This document shows, piece after piece, positions 54,146 to 63,000 of a stretch of 64,000 nt of DNA; within the stretch, counting starts at the first letter, position 1, and the number at the start of each line of letters is the position of its first letter. Position numbers and translations under genes: made by a program. The DNA lies in contig NZ_CP036339.1 of assembly GCF_007746075.1 (NCBI RefSeq), forward strand, positions 3,873,786 to 3,937,785, written 5' to 3'. The stretch is from Lacipirellula limnantheis. GTDB taxonomy: Bacteria > Planctomycetota > Planctomycetia > Pirellulales > Lacipirellulaceae. A model generated the notes under the pieces. The model searched no databases, had not been told where the DNA came from, and saw only the letters and a list, made by a program, of their open reading frames with translations.

Positions 54146-54475
54146 GGGAGTACGTCTTTGCGCATGCCGACGGCAATTCGACGCTTGCCCCGCGGCCCGC
54201 CGCTGAAATCACGCTGAAATTTACGCCGCGGTGCGGGCTGGCGCCGCAGAAATCGACAGCAATCTGCTCCAATCTGCCGAACTGGCGCGACGGCGCCGGC
54301 GAAACGACGCCTCGTGCCCCCGCGCCCGCAAAACCGGCTCGTTTGATACGCTCAATTACGGGCTCAAGGCGGAGTCATTGCATCCAGCCGTGCCGTCGGC
54401 GAAACTGGTAGCATCGGCCGAAGGATTGGACAACGGACGACCGTTACGACGCAACCGCGGAAGGATTCGCTAGCC
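54146..54475. other. Divergent intergenic region, nothing recognised
   Basis: 330 bases between the HEAT gene (minus) and the 89-residue gene (plus). It must contain both promoters. No repeat, hairpin with U-tract, or conserved motif was seen. Confidence 0.5.
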
Positions 54476-54745
54476 ATGAAGGGGAGTTGCATGCTAGGCG
54501 AGCGAACGCGAGAAGCCGTGCTCGAGCAGGAATTTCTGCCGCTGCGGGCGAGGATCTTGGAAATTGCTGCGGGGCTCGATCGACTCGACCGAGCCGTTGC
54601 GGACGGCGACGACGGCGGCCGTCGCGACCGGCTGGAGAACGCGATCCAGTTGCTGCTGGCGGATGAGCCGAGCCGCGCGGCGCGCATTCAACTGTTATTC
54701 AGCCGCGATTACGATGAGGATTGGCGCACTCGGTTTGAACTTTAG
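54476..54745 (+). CDS. Small conserved-looking protein (89 aa) upstream of the ebo-like genes
   Basis: 89 residues from ATG 54476; ATG at 54491 has a closer ribosome site (GGGGAG, four bases) and would give 84 residues. The chain is mostly helical and acidic (REAVLEQEFLPLRARILEIA, RDRLENAIQLLLAD), ending IQLLFSRDYDEDWRTRF. I recall similar short proteins encoded next to the TatD gene of ebo clusters in planctomycetes, but it is much shorter than EboA, so I do not call it EboA. It lies 180 bases upstream of the TatD-like gene on the same strand, with REP-like palindromes between. Confidence 0.7.
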   Translation: MKGSCMLGERTREAVLEQEFLPLRARILEIAAGLDRLDRAVADGDDGGRRDRLENAIQLLLADEPSRAARIQLLFSRDYDEDWRTRFEL

Positions 54746-54811
54746 GTCGGCAAGTTCTATCGGGTAGGCCGCACTGTATTCACGCCATAATTCATGCCGA
54801 GCCCATTTAGC

Positions 54812-54848
54812 CGCGGAGCTTGCTCCGCGAGCGCGGCACAAGTGCCGC
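54812..54848. repeat. REP-like palindromes before the TatD-like gene
   Basis: Two adjacent palindromes: CGCGGAGC-tt-GCTCCGCG (54812-54829) and GCGGCAC-aa-GTGCCGC (54833-54848), preceded by CCCATTTAGC. The CATTTAGCC flank and CGCGG core recur at 58165 and near 59927-59980. Confidence 0.8.
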
Positions 54849-54925
54849 TAGTAAGCGGGCGAGTCGGCGTGGCGAGTTGGTTCGCGGGTCAACGTAGTTT
54901 TTTCATAGCGGGCAATTGTACTGGC

Positions 54926-55738
54926 GTGTACTACATCGACCCCCACATCCACATGGTCTCGCGGACCACGGACGATTACGAGACTCTCGCCAAAATGGGC
55001 TGCGTCGCCTTGAGCGAACCTGCCTTTTGGGCCGGCTACGATCGCGGCAGCGTCGACGGCTTTCGCGATTACTTTGAGCAGCTCACGACCTTCGAGCCCA
55101 AACGCGCCAGCTGGTACGGCATCCAGCACTTCACCTGGCTCTGTATCAACGCCAAGGAGGCTGAAAACGTCGCCCTGGCGCGCGATGTGATCGCCATGAT
55201 CCCTGAGTTTCTCGATCGGCCCGGCGTTCTGGGCATCGGCGAGATTGGCCTCAACAAAAACACCCGCAACGAGGCGACGGTTTTTCTCGAGCACATCGAG
55301 CTCGCCGTGAAAACGAACGAGCAAATTCTCATCCATACGCCGCACCTGGAGGATAAGTACCAAGGGACGCGAATGATCCTCGACATGCTCACCGGCGACG
55401 GCCGGCTCGATCGCAACCGGGTGCTGGTCGACCACGTCGAAGAGCACACGGTAGGGCTCGTGCTGGAGCAAGGATTCTGGGCCGGGATGACGCTCTACCC
55501 GGTGAGCAAGTGCACGCCCCAGCGCGCGGCCGACATGGTCGAGATGTACGGTCCTGAACGCCTGCTGGTGAACTCCGCCGGCGACTGGGGACCGTCGAAG
55601 CCGACGGCAGTCCCAGATTTCATTCTAGAAATGCGCAAGCGCGGCCATCCCGAGTCGTTGATCAAGCGCGTCGTCTACGACAATCCGCTGACGTTCTTCG
55701 GCCAAAGCCGCGGCTTTCGGTTTAATCCACCAGTGTAG
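54926..55738 (+). CDS. eboB: TatD-family metal hydrolase (EboB-like)
   Basis: 270 residues from GTG 54926, chosen because the upstream frame (from 54794) reads through REP palindromes. The amidohydrolase barrel's metal site is visible: DPHIHM at the start, GEIGLNKN (Glu), LIHTPH (His), VDHVEEHT (His) and NSAGDWG (Asp), as in Tat[21 protein letters not shown] and the WYGIQHFTW segment fit the Ebo branch rather than DNA-repair TatD. EboB is one member of the ebo cluster, which in cyanobacteria helps move a scytonemin precursor out of the cytoplasm. Here the other likely members lie downstream on the opposite strand. Assignment is from family and context. Confidence 0.85.
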   Translation: MYYIDPHIHMVSRTTDDYETLAKMGCVALSEPAFWAGYDRGSVDGFRDYFEQLTTFEPKRASWYGIQHFTWLCINAKEAENVALARDVIAMIPEFLDRPGVLGIGEIGLNKNTRNEATVFLEHIELAVKTNEQILIHTPHLEDKYQGTRMILDMLTGDGRLDRNRVLVDHVEEHTVGLVLEQGFWAGMTLYPVSKCTPQRAADMVEMYGPERLLVNSAGDWGPSKPTAVPDFILEMRKRGHPESLIKRVVYDNPLTFFGQSRGFRFNPPV

Positions 55739-55754
55739 CCGGCAGCATTTTCAG

Positions 55755-55773
55755 CCCCTGGCTCCGCCAGGGG
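55755..55773. repeat. REP-like palindrome CCCCTGGC-tcc-GCCAGGGG
   Basis: Perfect eight-base arms with TCC loop, in the gap between converging eboB-like and eboF-like genes. Same family as the two palindromes inside the FdhF-type gene (AGCCCC.GGCTCCGCC.GGGG). Confidence 0.75.
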
Positions 55774-55813
55774 GTCGTTCACCATCCAGGTAGACGTCGC
55801 GCCGCGTTGCGAT

Positions 55814-57139
55814 CTACACCCCAAACTGCCGCAGCACGATCTCGGCAACGTCCGTATCGGCCGTCGGTCCTTCGACGAACACCCCCTTCTGCGAGCTGAG
55901 CAGCACGCCGCGCTGTGACGGATCATTCGCCGGAGCGCCATGCGAGCCCTTCACCAGCGTCGCATCCAGCGGGATGCCGCGCGTCGCCGGGTCGAAGAAC
56001 ATTTCCACCGGGTCGTATCCCGGCTTCCGGTGAATGTCGACCGTGCGGGCGAACTTTGGCGCCAGCGCGTCGTCGAGCCACCAGTAGTAAGCTTGCCAGC
56101 TGTTCGGATCGCTGACGACGACGAGGTCGCCGCTCCGCTCGTGGTTGAGATCGTACTGCGGAGCGTTCTTTGGCTGGAAGACTTCCGCAACCCCCGGTTG
56201 GCCGGTGAACAGGTCCTGCACTTTCGCGATGGTTACGGCGTCGCGGTCGCGGACGAAAATGTGCGAAAACTGGTGATCGGCCAGGGCCCAGGCGCGGCTC
56301 TCGTCGAAGTCGATGAGCTCGCCGCCGTCGACTTCTTTCACTTCCAACAGCCCGCCCTGCCGGAGCAGACGGTTCGGATAGAGGACGTGGTCGACCGGCG
56401 TGATGACGTATTCGCTCGCCGCCAGCCACAACGGCTTGGCGTCTCCGTACGCGGCGGCAAATCCATCGATCAACCGTCCAAGCTCACGGTCGAGGTCAGC
56501 GAGCGCTTGCATCGTCTCCGTGCTGTCGGGCCCAAACTTCTGGGGCGCGTAGTCGAGGTGCTGCATGTAGAGGTAGAAGAAATTCGGCCGGAACTGCTCC
56601 GCCGCCTGAATAGCCGACGAAACGATCCACTCGGTCGACTTGATGCCCGCCAGCGGCCCCCAATAGTTCATCAGCGGAAAGTGGCCGAGCTTGTCGCGAA
56701 ACTCGCCATACAGCATTTCGGGCTTCGTGTAGCACCAGAGTGACTCGCTGCCGTCTGGATTGTGAACTGGCGCAGGGAGGCAAACGTAGTCGGCGCCGCA
56801 GTGCTTCGCGTGCAGCGGGAACCAGACGGCCGACGTGACCCCCGCGGCCTGCTCATGGAGCGTGTCCCAAATCTGCGGGCGGTCAACGCACTCATTGGGC
56901 GTCGTCCACATCTCGACGGCCTGGCGGTCGCGCCAGTAAAAACCGTTCGCGATGACGCCATGCTCGCTCGGCGGCGCGCCTGTGGTCATGTTCGCCTGCA
57001 CCGTGCAGGTGACGGCGGGAAACGTGGGCGCTAGCTCGGCGACGTCGCCGCCGGCCGTGAGCGCCGCAAGACGCGGCATGAGGGCGAGGTCTTGGCGGCG
57101 TAGGCCGGGGATCGATAGGAGAACAACGTATTCGGGCAT
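55814..57139 (-). CDS. eboF: Nucleotide pyrophosphatase/phosphodiesterase-family protein (EboF-like)
   Basis: 441 residues of the type I phosphodiesterase/alkaline-phosphatase superfamily. AELAPTFPAVTCTVQANMTT contains the family's Thr nucleophile stretch, followed by GAPPSEHGVIANGFYWRD; YLYMQHLDYAPQKFGPDS and WLAASEYVITPVDHVLYPNR carry further metal-ligand candidates; ADHQFSHIF and KGSHGAPAND hold late His residues. No signal peptide, so it acts in the cytoplasm. It matches the EboF type of the ebo cluster. Converges with the eboB-like gene; the TIM-barrel gene lies 111 bases upstream on the same strand. The substrate is not known in any organism, to my knowledge. Confidence 0.87.
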   Translation of the reverse strand: MPEYVVLLSIPGLRRQDLALMPRLAALTAGGDVAELAPTFPAVTCTVQANMTTGAPPSEHGVIANGFYWRDRQAVEMWTTPNECVDRPQIWDTLHEQAAGVTSAVWFPLHAKHCGADYVCLPAPVHNPDGSESLWCYTKPEMLYGEFRDKLGHFPLMNYWGPLAGIKSTEWIVSSAIQAAEQFRPNFFYLYMQHLDYAPQKFGPDSTETMQALADLDRELGRLIDGFAAAYGDAKPLWLAASEYVITPVDHVLYPNRLLRQGGLLEVKEVDGGELIDFDESRAWALADHQFSHIFVRDRDAVTIAKVQDLFTGQPGVAEVFQPKNAPQYDLNHERSGDLVVVSDPNSWQAYYWWLDDALAPKFARTVDIHRKPGYDPVEMFFDPATRGIPLDATLVKGSHGAPANDPSQRGVLLSSQKGVFVEGPTADTDVAEIVLRQFGV

Positions 57140-57250
57140 GGGTTATTTTTTAGCCGCGATCAGGCGCAACAAGAGAAAGACGACTGGAGCTACAACATGA
57201 GTCTCTGGTCTTCCTTTTATTCTTCTCGCGTTTCTCGCTCCCCTTCGCGG

Positions 57251-58087
57251 CTACCTCTTCTCCATCATCGGTGATAGGAAATCAAACGCCCGCCGCGCCA
57301 CGCGCGGCGCGTCGTGGCTGTGCCGGCTTAGTTCTACCTGGACGCCGCCATCATAGCCCGCCTCCGCAAGGGCGGCGATGATCGGCGGGAAGTCCATTTC
57401 CCCTTCGCCGAACATCAGATGATCGTGGACCCCGCGGCGCATGTCCTCGATATGGACGTTGGCAATCCGCCCGTCCCACCTGCGGATCACGGCTGGGATC
57501 GGCGTCTCGCCCAGGCAATGGAGGTGCCCGACGTCAAGCGTCAGCTTCAGTCGCGGCGAGTCGACGCGATCGAGCAACTCGGCAAAGCGATCGGTGGTGT
57601 CGATCAGCATGTCTGGCTCCGGTTCAAATCCCAGATCGACGTCACGGCGGTCGGCGTACTCGACCACCCGCTGCAGACCGCTTGTGAGGTCAGCCATCGC
57701 CGCGTCGCGTCCGGCAGCATGGTGCGCCGCTCCCGACCAGATCGAGACGCAGTCGCTGCCGAGCGTTGCGGCCATGTCGATCGCCCGCTTGATGAAGTCG
57801 ATCCTTCGCAACCGGTCTTCTTGCCGTTGCGACACGAGAGTCGGCTCGTGCTTGACGGCGGGATCGAGCAAATAGCGCGCGCCCGTTTCGACGACCGACC
57901 GCAGGTCGTGGCGGGCCAGCAGTTTTTCGATCTCGCTGAGCTCGCGGGGCAAATCGCCGCCATACGGATTGAGCGCGTTGTGATCGAGCGTGATCGCGAC
58001 GCCGCGATAGCCAATGTCGGCAAGCAGATCAATTGCCGCCGAGAGGCTATGGTGGGCCCAGCCGTTGGTGACGTAACCGAGGTACAT
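57251..58087 (-). CDS. Xylose-isomerase-like TIM-barrel protein (possible EboE), copy 1
   Basis: 278 residues. Sugar-phosphate isomerase/epimerase fold: LGYVTNGWAHHSLSAAIDLL, GYRGVAITLDHN, SDCVSIWSGAA, DLGFEPEPDM with the metal Glu, LKLTLDVGHLHCL (Asp/His), NVHIEDMRRGVHDHLMFGEG (His-x-Glu-Asp and Gly-Glu-Gly) and VQVELSRHSHD with the last Glu. These are the usual metal ligands of the AP-endonuclease 2 superfamily, so the site looks active. Within the ebo-like set it fills the EboE position, though true cyanobacterial EboE is longer from memory. A second member of the same fold is encoded at 58945-59814. Confidence 0.85.
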   Translation of the reverse strand: MYLGYVTNGWAHHSLSAAIDLLADIGYRGVAITLDHNALNPYGGDLPRELSEIEKLLARHDLRSVVETGARYLLDPAVKHEPTLVSQRQEDRLRRIDFIKRAIDMAATLGSDCVSIWSGAAHHAAGRDAAMADLTSGLQRVVEYADRRDVDLGFEPEPDMLIDTTDRFAELLDRVDSPRLKLTLDVGHLHCLGETPIPAVIRRWDGRIANVHIEDMRRGVHDHLMFGEGEMDFPPIIAALAEAGYDGGVQVELSRHSHDAPRVARRAFDFLSPMMEKR

Positions 58088-58164
58088 CGCTCATCGCGTA
58101 AAGTTTACGTTCTGACAACTGTCCGCCGCGCACAAGACGTGTGCCGCCAACGGACCCACTTAGC

Positions 58165-58182
58165 CGCGGGCGCTGGCCCGCG
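58165..58182. repeat. REP-like palindrome CGCGGGC-gctg-GCCCGCG
   Basis: Seven-base arms with the loop GCTG, preceded by CACTTAGC. It lies in the 108-base gap between the UbiA-like gene and TIM-barrel copy 1. Same CATTTAGCC/CGCGGGC family as at 54812 and 59955. Confidence 0.78.
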
Positions 58183-58195
58183 TTCCGCCGCCGCG

Positions 58196-58948
58196 TCAAG
58201 TCATCGCCGCCCAGCGGGAGATAATCAATGTCGGAATCAACAACGTCAGCACCGCCAGCCCCGCCGTCCAACCGGCGGCCAGCGTCGCCGCCGCCGCGTC
58301 GATCACAATAAACCCTTGCAGCATCCGCGTCACCACGTTGCGAATGCGGAGGGTCCGCGCCATCGCGCCGACCATCTCGCTCCGGGCGACGTACGTCAAC
58401 GCCATCGTGTACGCCCCCACGCCCAGCGCGAACGCCCAGGCAAACGGTTCGTCGGCAAGATCGGCCGCAATGCTGGCTCCCAGCAGCACATTGAGCACCC
58501 GGCACCACCCCATCGCCAGCGGACCGGCCCATGTGCTTTTCAAGCGGCTGTCGTACTGCACCACCGTGATGGCCAGCAGCGACCCAATCAGTCCCGCCGC
58601 GGGTCGGTGGCCTAACCACGCCGCACCCCAAGCCGCCAGGACCCCCGCGGCCAACAAACTCCAGCCAACAGTTCCGGCAAGCTCGCGCGAGATGAGTCCG
58701 GCTGGAATGGGCCGTGCGGGTCGTTCCAGCGCGTCGATCTCGGCGTCGAAAAAGTCGTTCAATACCATGCCCGCCAGATAAAGGCAGGCCGAGCTGGCGA
58801 TAAGCGCCATCAGCGGCGCCGCTGGCTCGAAGCGATGTTGCACGATGAGAAATCCGGCGATCACGTTCGACGCCGCGGTGAAGACGTTCGCGGCGCGCAG
58901 CAACTGCCACCAAGCGAGCATGCGGCTCTGGCCGATCGCTCCGCTCAT
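58196..58948 (-). CDS. eboC: UbiA-like prenyltransferase-family membrane protein (EboC-like)
   Basis: 250 residues with about eight membrane segments. The first Asp-rich site NDFFDAEID (about 64-72) follows the UbiA pattern NDxxD, and RPARPIPAG is the family's next conserved loop; the second site is weaker (VQYDSRLKST, about 137-146). MVLNDFFDAEID and IPAGLISRELA identify the UbiA/EboC group. EboC is thought to act on or transport a membrane-linked precursor. Its ATG overlaps the stop of TIM-barrel copy 2 (ATGA at 58945-58948), so the two are co-translated. Confidence 0.9.
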   Translation of the reverse strand: MSGAIGQSRMLAWWQLLRAANVFTAASNVIAGFLIVQHRFEPAAPLMALIASSACLYLAGMVLNDFFDAEIDALERPARPIPAGLISRELAGTVGWSLLAAGVLAAWGAAWLGHRPAAGLIGSLLAITVVQYDSRLKSTWAGPLAMGWCRVLNVLLGASIAADLADEPFAWAFALGVGAYTMALTYVARSEMVGAMARTLRIRNVVTRMLQGFIVIDAAAATLAAGWTAGLAVLTLLIPTLIISRWAAMT

Positions 58949-59814
58949 GACGCGGCCGTCTCCGCCATGCCGATGTCCCGCATCGTCTTGAGCAGGAAGT
59001 CGCGGGCCTCGCGGGCGGCGGCATCGGGGTCGGCGCCGTACGGGTAAAGCTCAACCGTCAGCCAGCCGTCGTAGCCTGTCTTCTCGATCTCGCGCAGCGT
59101 CGCCGCGAAGTCGATGGCGCCGTGGCCCGGCACCATGTGCTGGTGGACGCGGGTCGCAGCGATATCTTCCAGATGATAGTGAACCGTCTGCTCCGCCATC
59201 GTCGCGACCCAGTCCTGCGGATCTTCCCCGACGCAATAAGCATGACCGACGTCGAAGTTCAGCCCCACCCGCGGCGAATCGAGCCGATCGACGAACTCCA
59301 GATATTCCCCGAACCGCTCGATCAGCAGTTCGGGCTCCGGTTCGATCAGCAACCCGACGCCGAGCTCCTCGGCCACGTCGAGACACGGCATCAGCTCTTC
59401 ATAAAAAATCTGGCTCGCTTCCACGCGCGATTGCCCAGGCGCCAGATGCCCGCCCGGCTCGGTCGTGATGTGGGGTGCGCCCAACTCGGCGGCCAGTCGC
59501 AACGCGCGCTTGGTGTGCTCGCGGCGAATCGCGCGATAGTGCGGGTCGGGGTCGGTCCACCCTGGATGCCAGTACGGCTGCCGGGGGTCGGCGACGGCGT
59601 TCATCATGAAGGCGTTGATATTGGAAATCGTCAGCCCCGCGTCGGCAATCAGCAGGCGAATCTCGTCGACCCGCTCCGGCAGCAACCCCGCCGGCCAGGC
59701 ATGCGGCACGTCGGCCAGCAGCTCGATGCCGCGATAGCCGAGACCGGCGATCCGGCGCACCGTTTCCTCAAGCGTGAAGCGCAGATAGGCGTTGGAACTG
59801 AAGGCGAGTTTCAT
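58945..59814 (-). CDS. Xylose-isomerase-like TIM-barrel protein (possible EboE), copy 2
   Basis: 289 residues from ATG 59814 (MKLAFSSNAYLRF); the frame to 59886 adds residues without a ribosome site. TIM barrel with GYRGIELLADVPHAWPAGL, NINAFMMN, PHITTEPGGHLA, GLLIEPEPELL (Glu), VGLNFDVGHAYCVG (Asp/His), YHLEDIAATRVHQHMVPGHG (His, Glu, Asp, Gly-His-Gly) and LTVELYPYG (Glu). All metal-site residues are in place. It shares layout with copy 1 (EPEP, DVGHxxCxGE, HxED), suggesting they arose by duplication. Coupled to the UbiA-like gene, which makes it the better EboE candidate. Confidence 0.87.
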   Translation of the reverse strand: MKLAFSSNAYLRFTLEETVRRIAGLGYRGIELLADVPHAWPAGLLPERVDEIRLLIADAGLTISNINAFMMNAVADPRQPYWHPGWTDPDPHYRAIRREHTKRALRLAAELGAPHITTEPGGHLAPGQSRVEASQIFYEELMPCLDVAEELGVGLLIEPEPELLIERFGEYLEFVDRLDSPRVGLNFDVGHAYCVGEDPQDWVATMAEQTVHYHLEDIAATRVHQHMVPGHGAIDFAATLREIEKTGYDGWLTVELYPYGADPDAAAREARDFLLKTMRDIGMAETAAS

Positions 59815-59924
59815 GCTGCGGAACGTAGGGGGGATCGCGAACGGAGAAACGGGAATCCTCAGTTTAACTTCCAACGAACGCCGCACCTACCCGCCCCGCC
59901 AAGCGGCGTCGTTGTAACGCCAAG

Positions 59925-59980
59925 CCCATTTAGCCCCGCCGCTTGCCGCGGGTTCGCGGGCTATCGCCCGCGGCCAAATG
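59925..59980. repeat. REP-like element with CATTTAGCC / GGCCAAATG ends
   Basis: CATTTAGCC (about 59927-59935) and GGCCAAATG (59972-59980) form imperfect inverted ends; inside is CGCGGGC-tatc-GCCCGCG (59955-59972). It is the most complete copy of the family also seen at 54801-54848 and 58158-58182. It lies between ccsBA (stop 60040, minus) and TIM-barrel copy 2 (start 59814, minus). Confidence 0.82.
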
Positions 59981-60039
59981 ACTCGACGCGTCACGACGCC
60001 GTGCTGTGATGCCGCCATTCTGCGATACCGGCGCTTGCC

Positions 60040-63000
60040 TCACGCCGCGGCAGCGCTCGCACCGCCGCGCGGGCCGTTCCCGGACGCCCCGGTGATAAGC
60101 GGCCAGGCGTATGCCACCGCGACGATGCCCAGCTGGCTCAGCATGAACGCCCCCAGCCAGAACGTCCGCCCTTCGGTAAAGCCATACGAGTGCAGCCCCA
60201 CCCCCATCTCGTTCACGCCAAACCACGACCAAAGCGTGACGATGTTGCCGCAGACCGCCAGCGCCGCCAGACCGCGTTCGCCAACCATTTTCCCCCAACG
60301 GGCGTGCAGTACGATGGCGTTCCAGATAACGATCATCAGGGCGCCGTTCTCTTTGGGGTCCCATCCCCAGAATCGGCCCCACGAATCATCCGCCCACAAG
60401 CCGCCCAAAATGGTGCCGATGAAGCTGAAGAAGATCGCGAAGCAGATCGTGCCGTAGGTCATGCGCGTGAGCTGTTTACGCTGGTAGTCGTTGAGCTGCC
60501 CCGTAAGCAATCCCAGCACAATGGTGAGAATCCCCAGCGCCCCCGCCAGCAGCGTCGTCGCGTAGCCCAGCGTGATGCACACCACGTGCGTCGCCAACCA
60601 GAAGTTGGTGTCAAGCACCGCCTGCATCACGCCGATCGTGTCGCCGTCGTTATCGAAGGTCAGATAGTACGCGATGATCATCGTCGGGAAGCCAAGCGCC
60701 GCGGCCAACAGATTGCCGACGCCGAGCTTGTAGATCACCTCGAACAACAGCGCGAAGAAGACCGCCGCCCACCCGATGAACACCGCCGATGAATAGAGGT
60801 TCGTGATCGGCGGTCGTCCCGAGATGTAGATGCGGCCGATCAGTCCGAAGGTGTGGAGCGCGAACGTAAACCACAGAAGCCAGTTCGCCGTCCGATTGAA
60901 CCCTTCGGGCCAGCCGAGCCAAGCCATCACCGCCAACACGAACGCCGTGATGTAAAGCGCGATGCAGAGCGTGAACGGACCGAAGTTATTGAAGTACGCC
61001 TCGAACTCGATCCGATCGAGCCGCAACCGCTCGGCCGGCTTGCGACTTGACTGCTCGCCGCTGACGGCGACGGCGTCTTCGTGGCGCGCCTCGGCGATCG
61101 CCCGCTCTTTGACGATATCGCGGTAATCTGCCACCGCCGTGTTGAACTGCTGCGGCTTACCGTCGGCGTACGCCGACAGAACGTTCCGCAGCGCCAGCGC
61201 CGCGTCGTCTTCCTGCTGGCCGCTATTGGGTGCAATCTTGGCGATCAGCGACGCGGTCTCCGCGTCGAGCATCGTCCGCCAGGTCGCCTCGGGCGTCACC
61301 GGCGGCACGGGCCGCGGCGCTCCGCTATCGTTTAATTGCTGGATCATCGCGATCGTTTGCTGAACGCTCGACCGCACTTCGTCCTGCGTCGCGCCATCCA
61401 GCTGGGGCGGACTGAAAGCCCCGATCATCGTCCGGATGGTCGCGAGCTTGCGCGCCAGTTCGACGAATTTCTTCTGCGTCAGATTCCGCTTCTCCGCGGG
61501 GACGGCGGCGGCGAGTTCGATTTGGCGATCCATCTCGTCGCCGGCGCCGCTAAGTTCCTCGATGCTGTACCGGAACCCATGACGCGGCTTCAGCTTGAGC
61601 GCCTGGAGCACGTCGAGATTCTCGACCTTGATCACCTGATGCTCGCGGAACGACGGGGCTCGCGTAATCACATCGAGGAGCCACCGCACCGCCGGCTGCT
61701 TCGTGTCGAACCGATCGTCCTCGTACGTCTCCTTGCCCGACAGCGTGCGCAACGCGTTGCTCGCCAGCGAGTCCATTGGCTGCGTCCGGCCGCCGTACGC
61801 CACCGGCAGTTTCGCGAACTCATGGATCTTCATCTCGCTCGACGACTCCTTTGCCGGCCGCGCCTTGCCGACGACATAGCCCGCTGCGAGCAACACCACG
61901 AGCGCTGGAATCCACACTTCATTTCGCCGCCAATCAGCGAGCGCCAGCCGGCGGCGAATCGGGCCGCCTTCCACCGAAGCAAGCTTACGGGCCTCGTCCT
62001 CGCGGCGAGACACGAAGCGCACCACCATTTGCAAGAAGTGAACCAACATTCCCGCCGCGATGATCATGCACGCCACGTACGGAATCATCCAGCCCGCGTT
62101 GCTCACCACCTGCAGCACCGTGGTCTGCAAGTTGTTCGGGTCGTAGCTCGACTGGTAGATCGTCTCGCCGGCATAGCGGATCGGGTTATTCATCGAAGTC
62201 GACAGCGGCACGTCGACGTTCTGATCAGGGTCGCGCAGCTGCACGACCGACTCGAAGTTCTTCGGCGTGTCGCTACCTTCATACTTGTCGAATTTGAACT
62301 TCTTAAGCGTGATCGAGTAATCCTTCGGCACGCGCGTGTAGCGGAGCGACACGTTGTACGTCTTGCCGTCGACCTCGACGACTTCGCTCCCCAGGAATGG
62401 CCATAGCAAGTACGTACCGAGCGAATCGGTCGTAGGCTTGCCGTCCTTGTCCTTCTTGAGCAACTCCACCAGCGCCGCCGGTGCATCGGGCGTTTGCTCC
62501 GTGCTCACTCCAGTGTTCACCGGCACGCTTGTTGCGACGCGCAGCTGCCCCAGTCCTGCATTGGCCAGCGTTGCTTCGCCCGGCTGGGCCCGCCGCGTCG
62601 TAGCGTTGGGCATCAGTTCGACGATCCGCACAGCGAAGGGGAGGGCGTCGTCATTGATCGCGACCGCTTCTTCAATGACCGCTTCCTTCCCGTCGACCAG
62701 ATCTTTCTTCGGCGCCGATGCATCAACAATCACGCCGGGGATCACGGTCACCAAGTCCTTTTTGGGATCGGTAACGTCAGTGACGGCAAGCTCGTACGAG
62801 CGAATGTCCTCAGCGTAGGAAATCGTCTGCCCCTCGGTGATCCGCATCTGCGCTTCGCCCACGTACTGGGCCGTGTACAGCTCGCCGAACATCAGCAGCG
62901 CAATCCCGCCGTGCAGCAACACCACGCCGCCGCGCTTCCCAAAGAGGGCCCAGCAGCCAACCGCCAGCACGATGCTCGCCGAGGTCGCCTTGGCTAACTG

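Noticed and set aside
54794..54925. Earlier ATG start for the TatD-like gene
   Set aside because: The frame there runs through two REP-like palindromes, and the family N-terminus starts at YYIDPHIHM.
61336..62406. 356-codon plus-strand frame within ccsBA
   Set aside because: Antisense shadow; His/Arg-rich composition with no family pattern, while ccsBA shows clear motifs.
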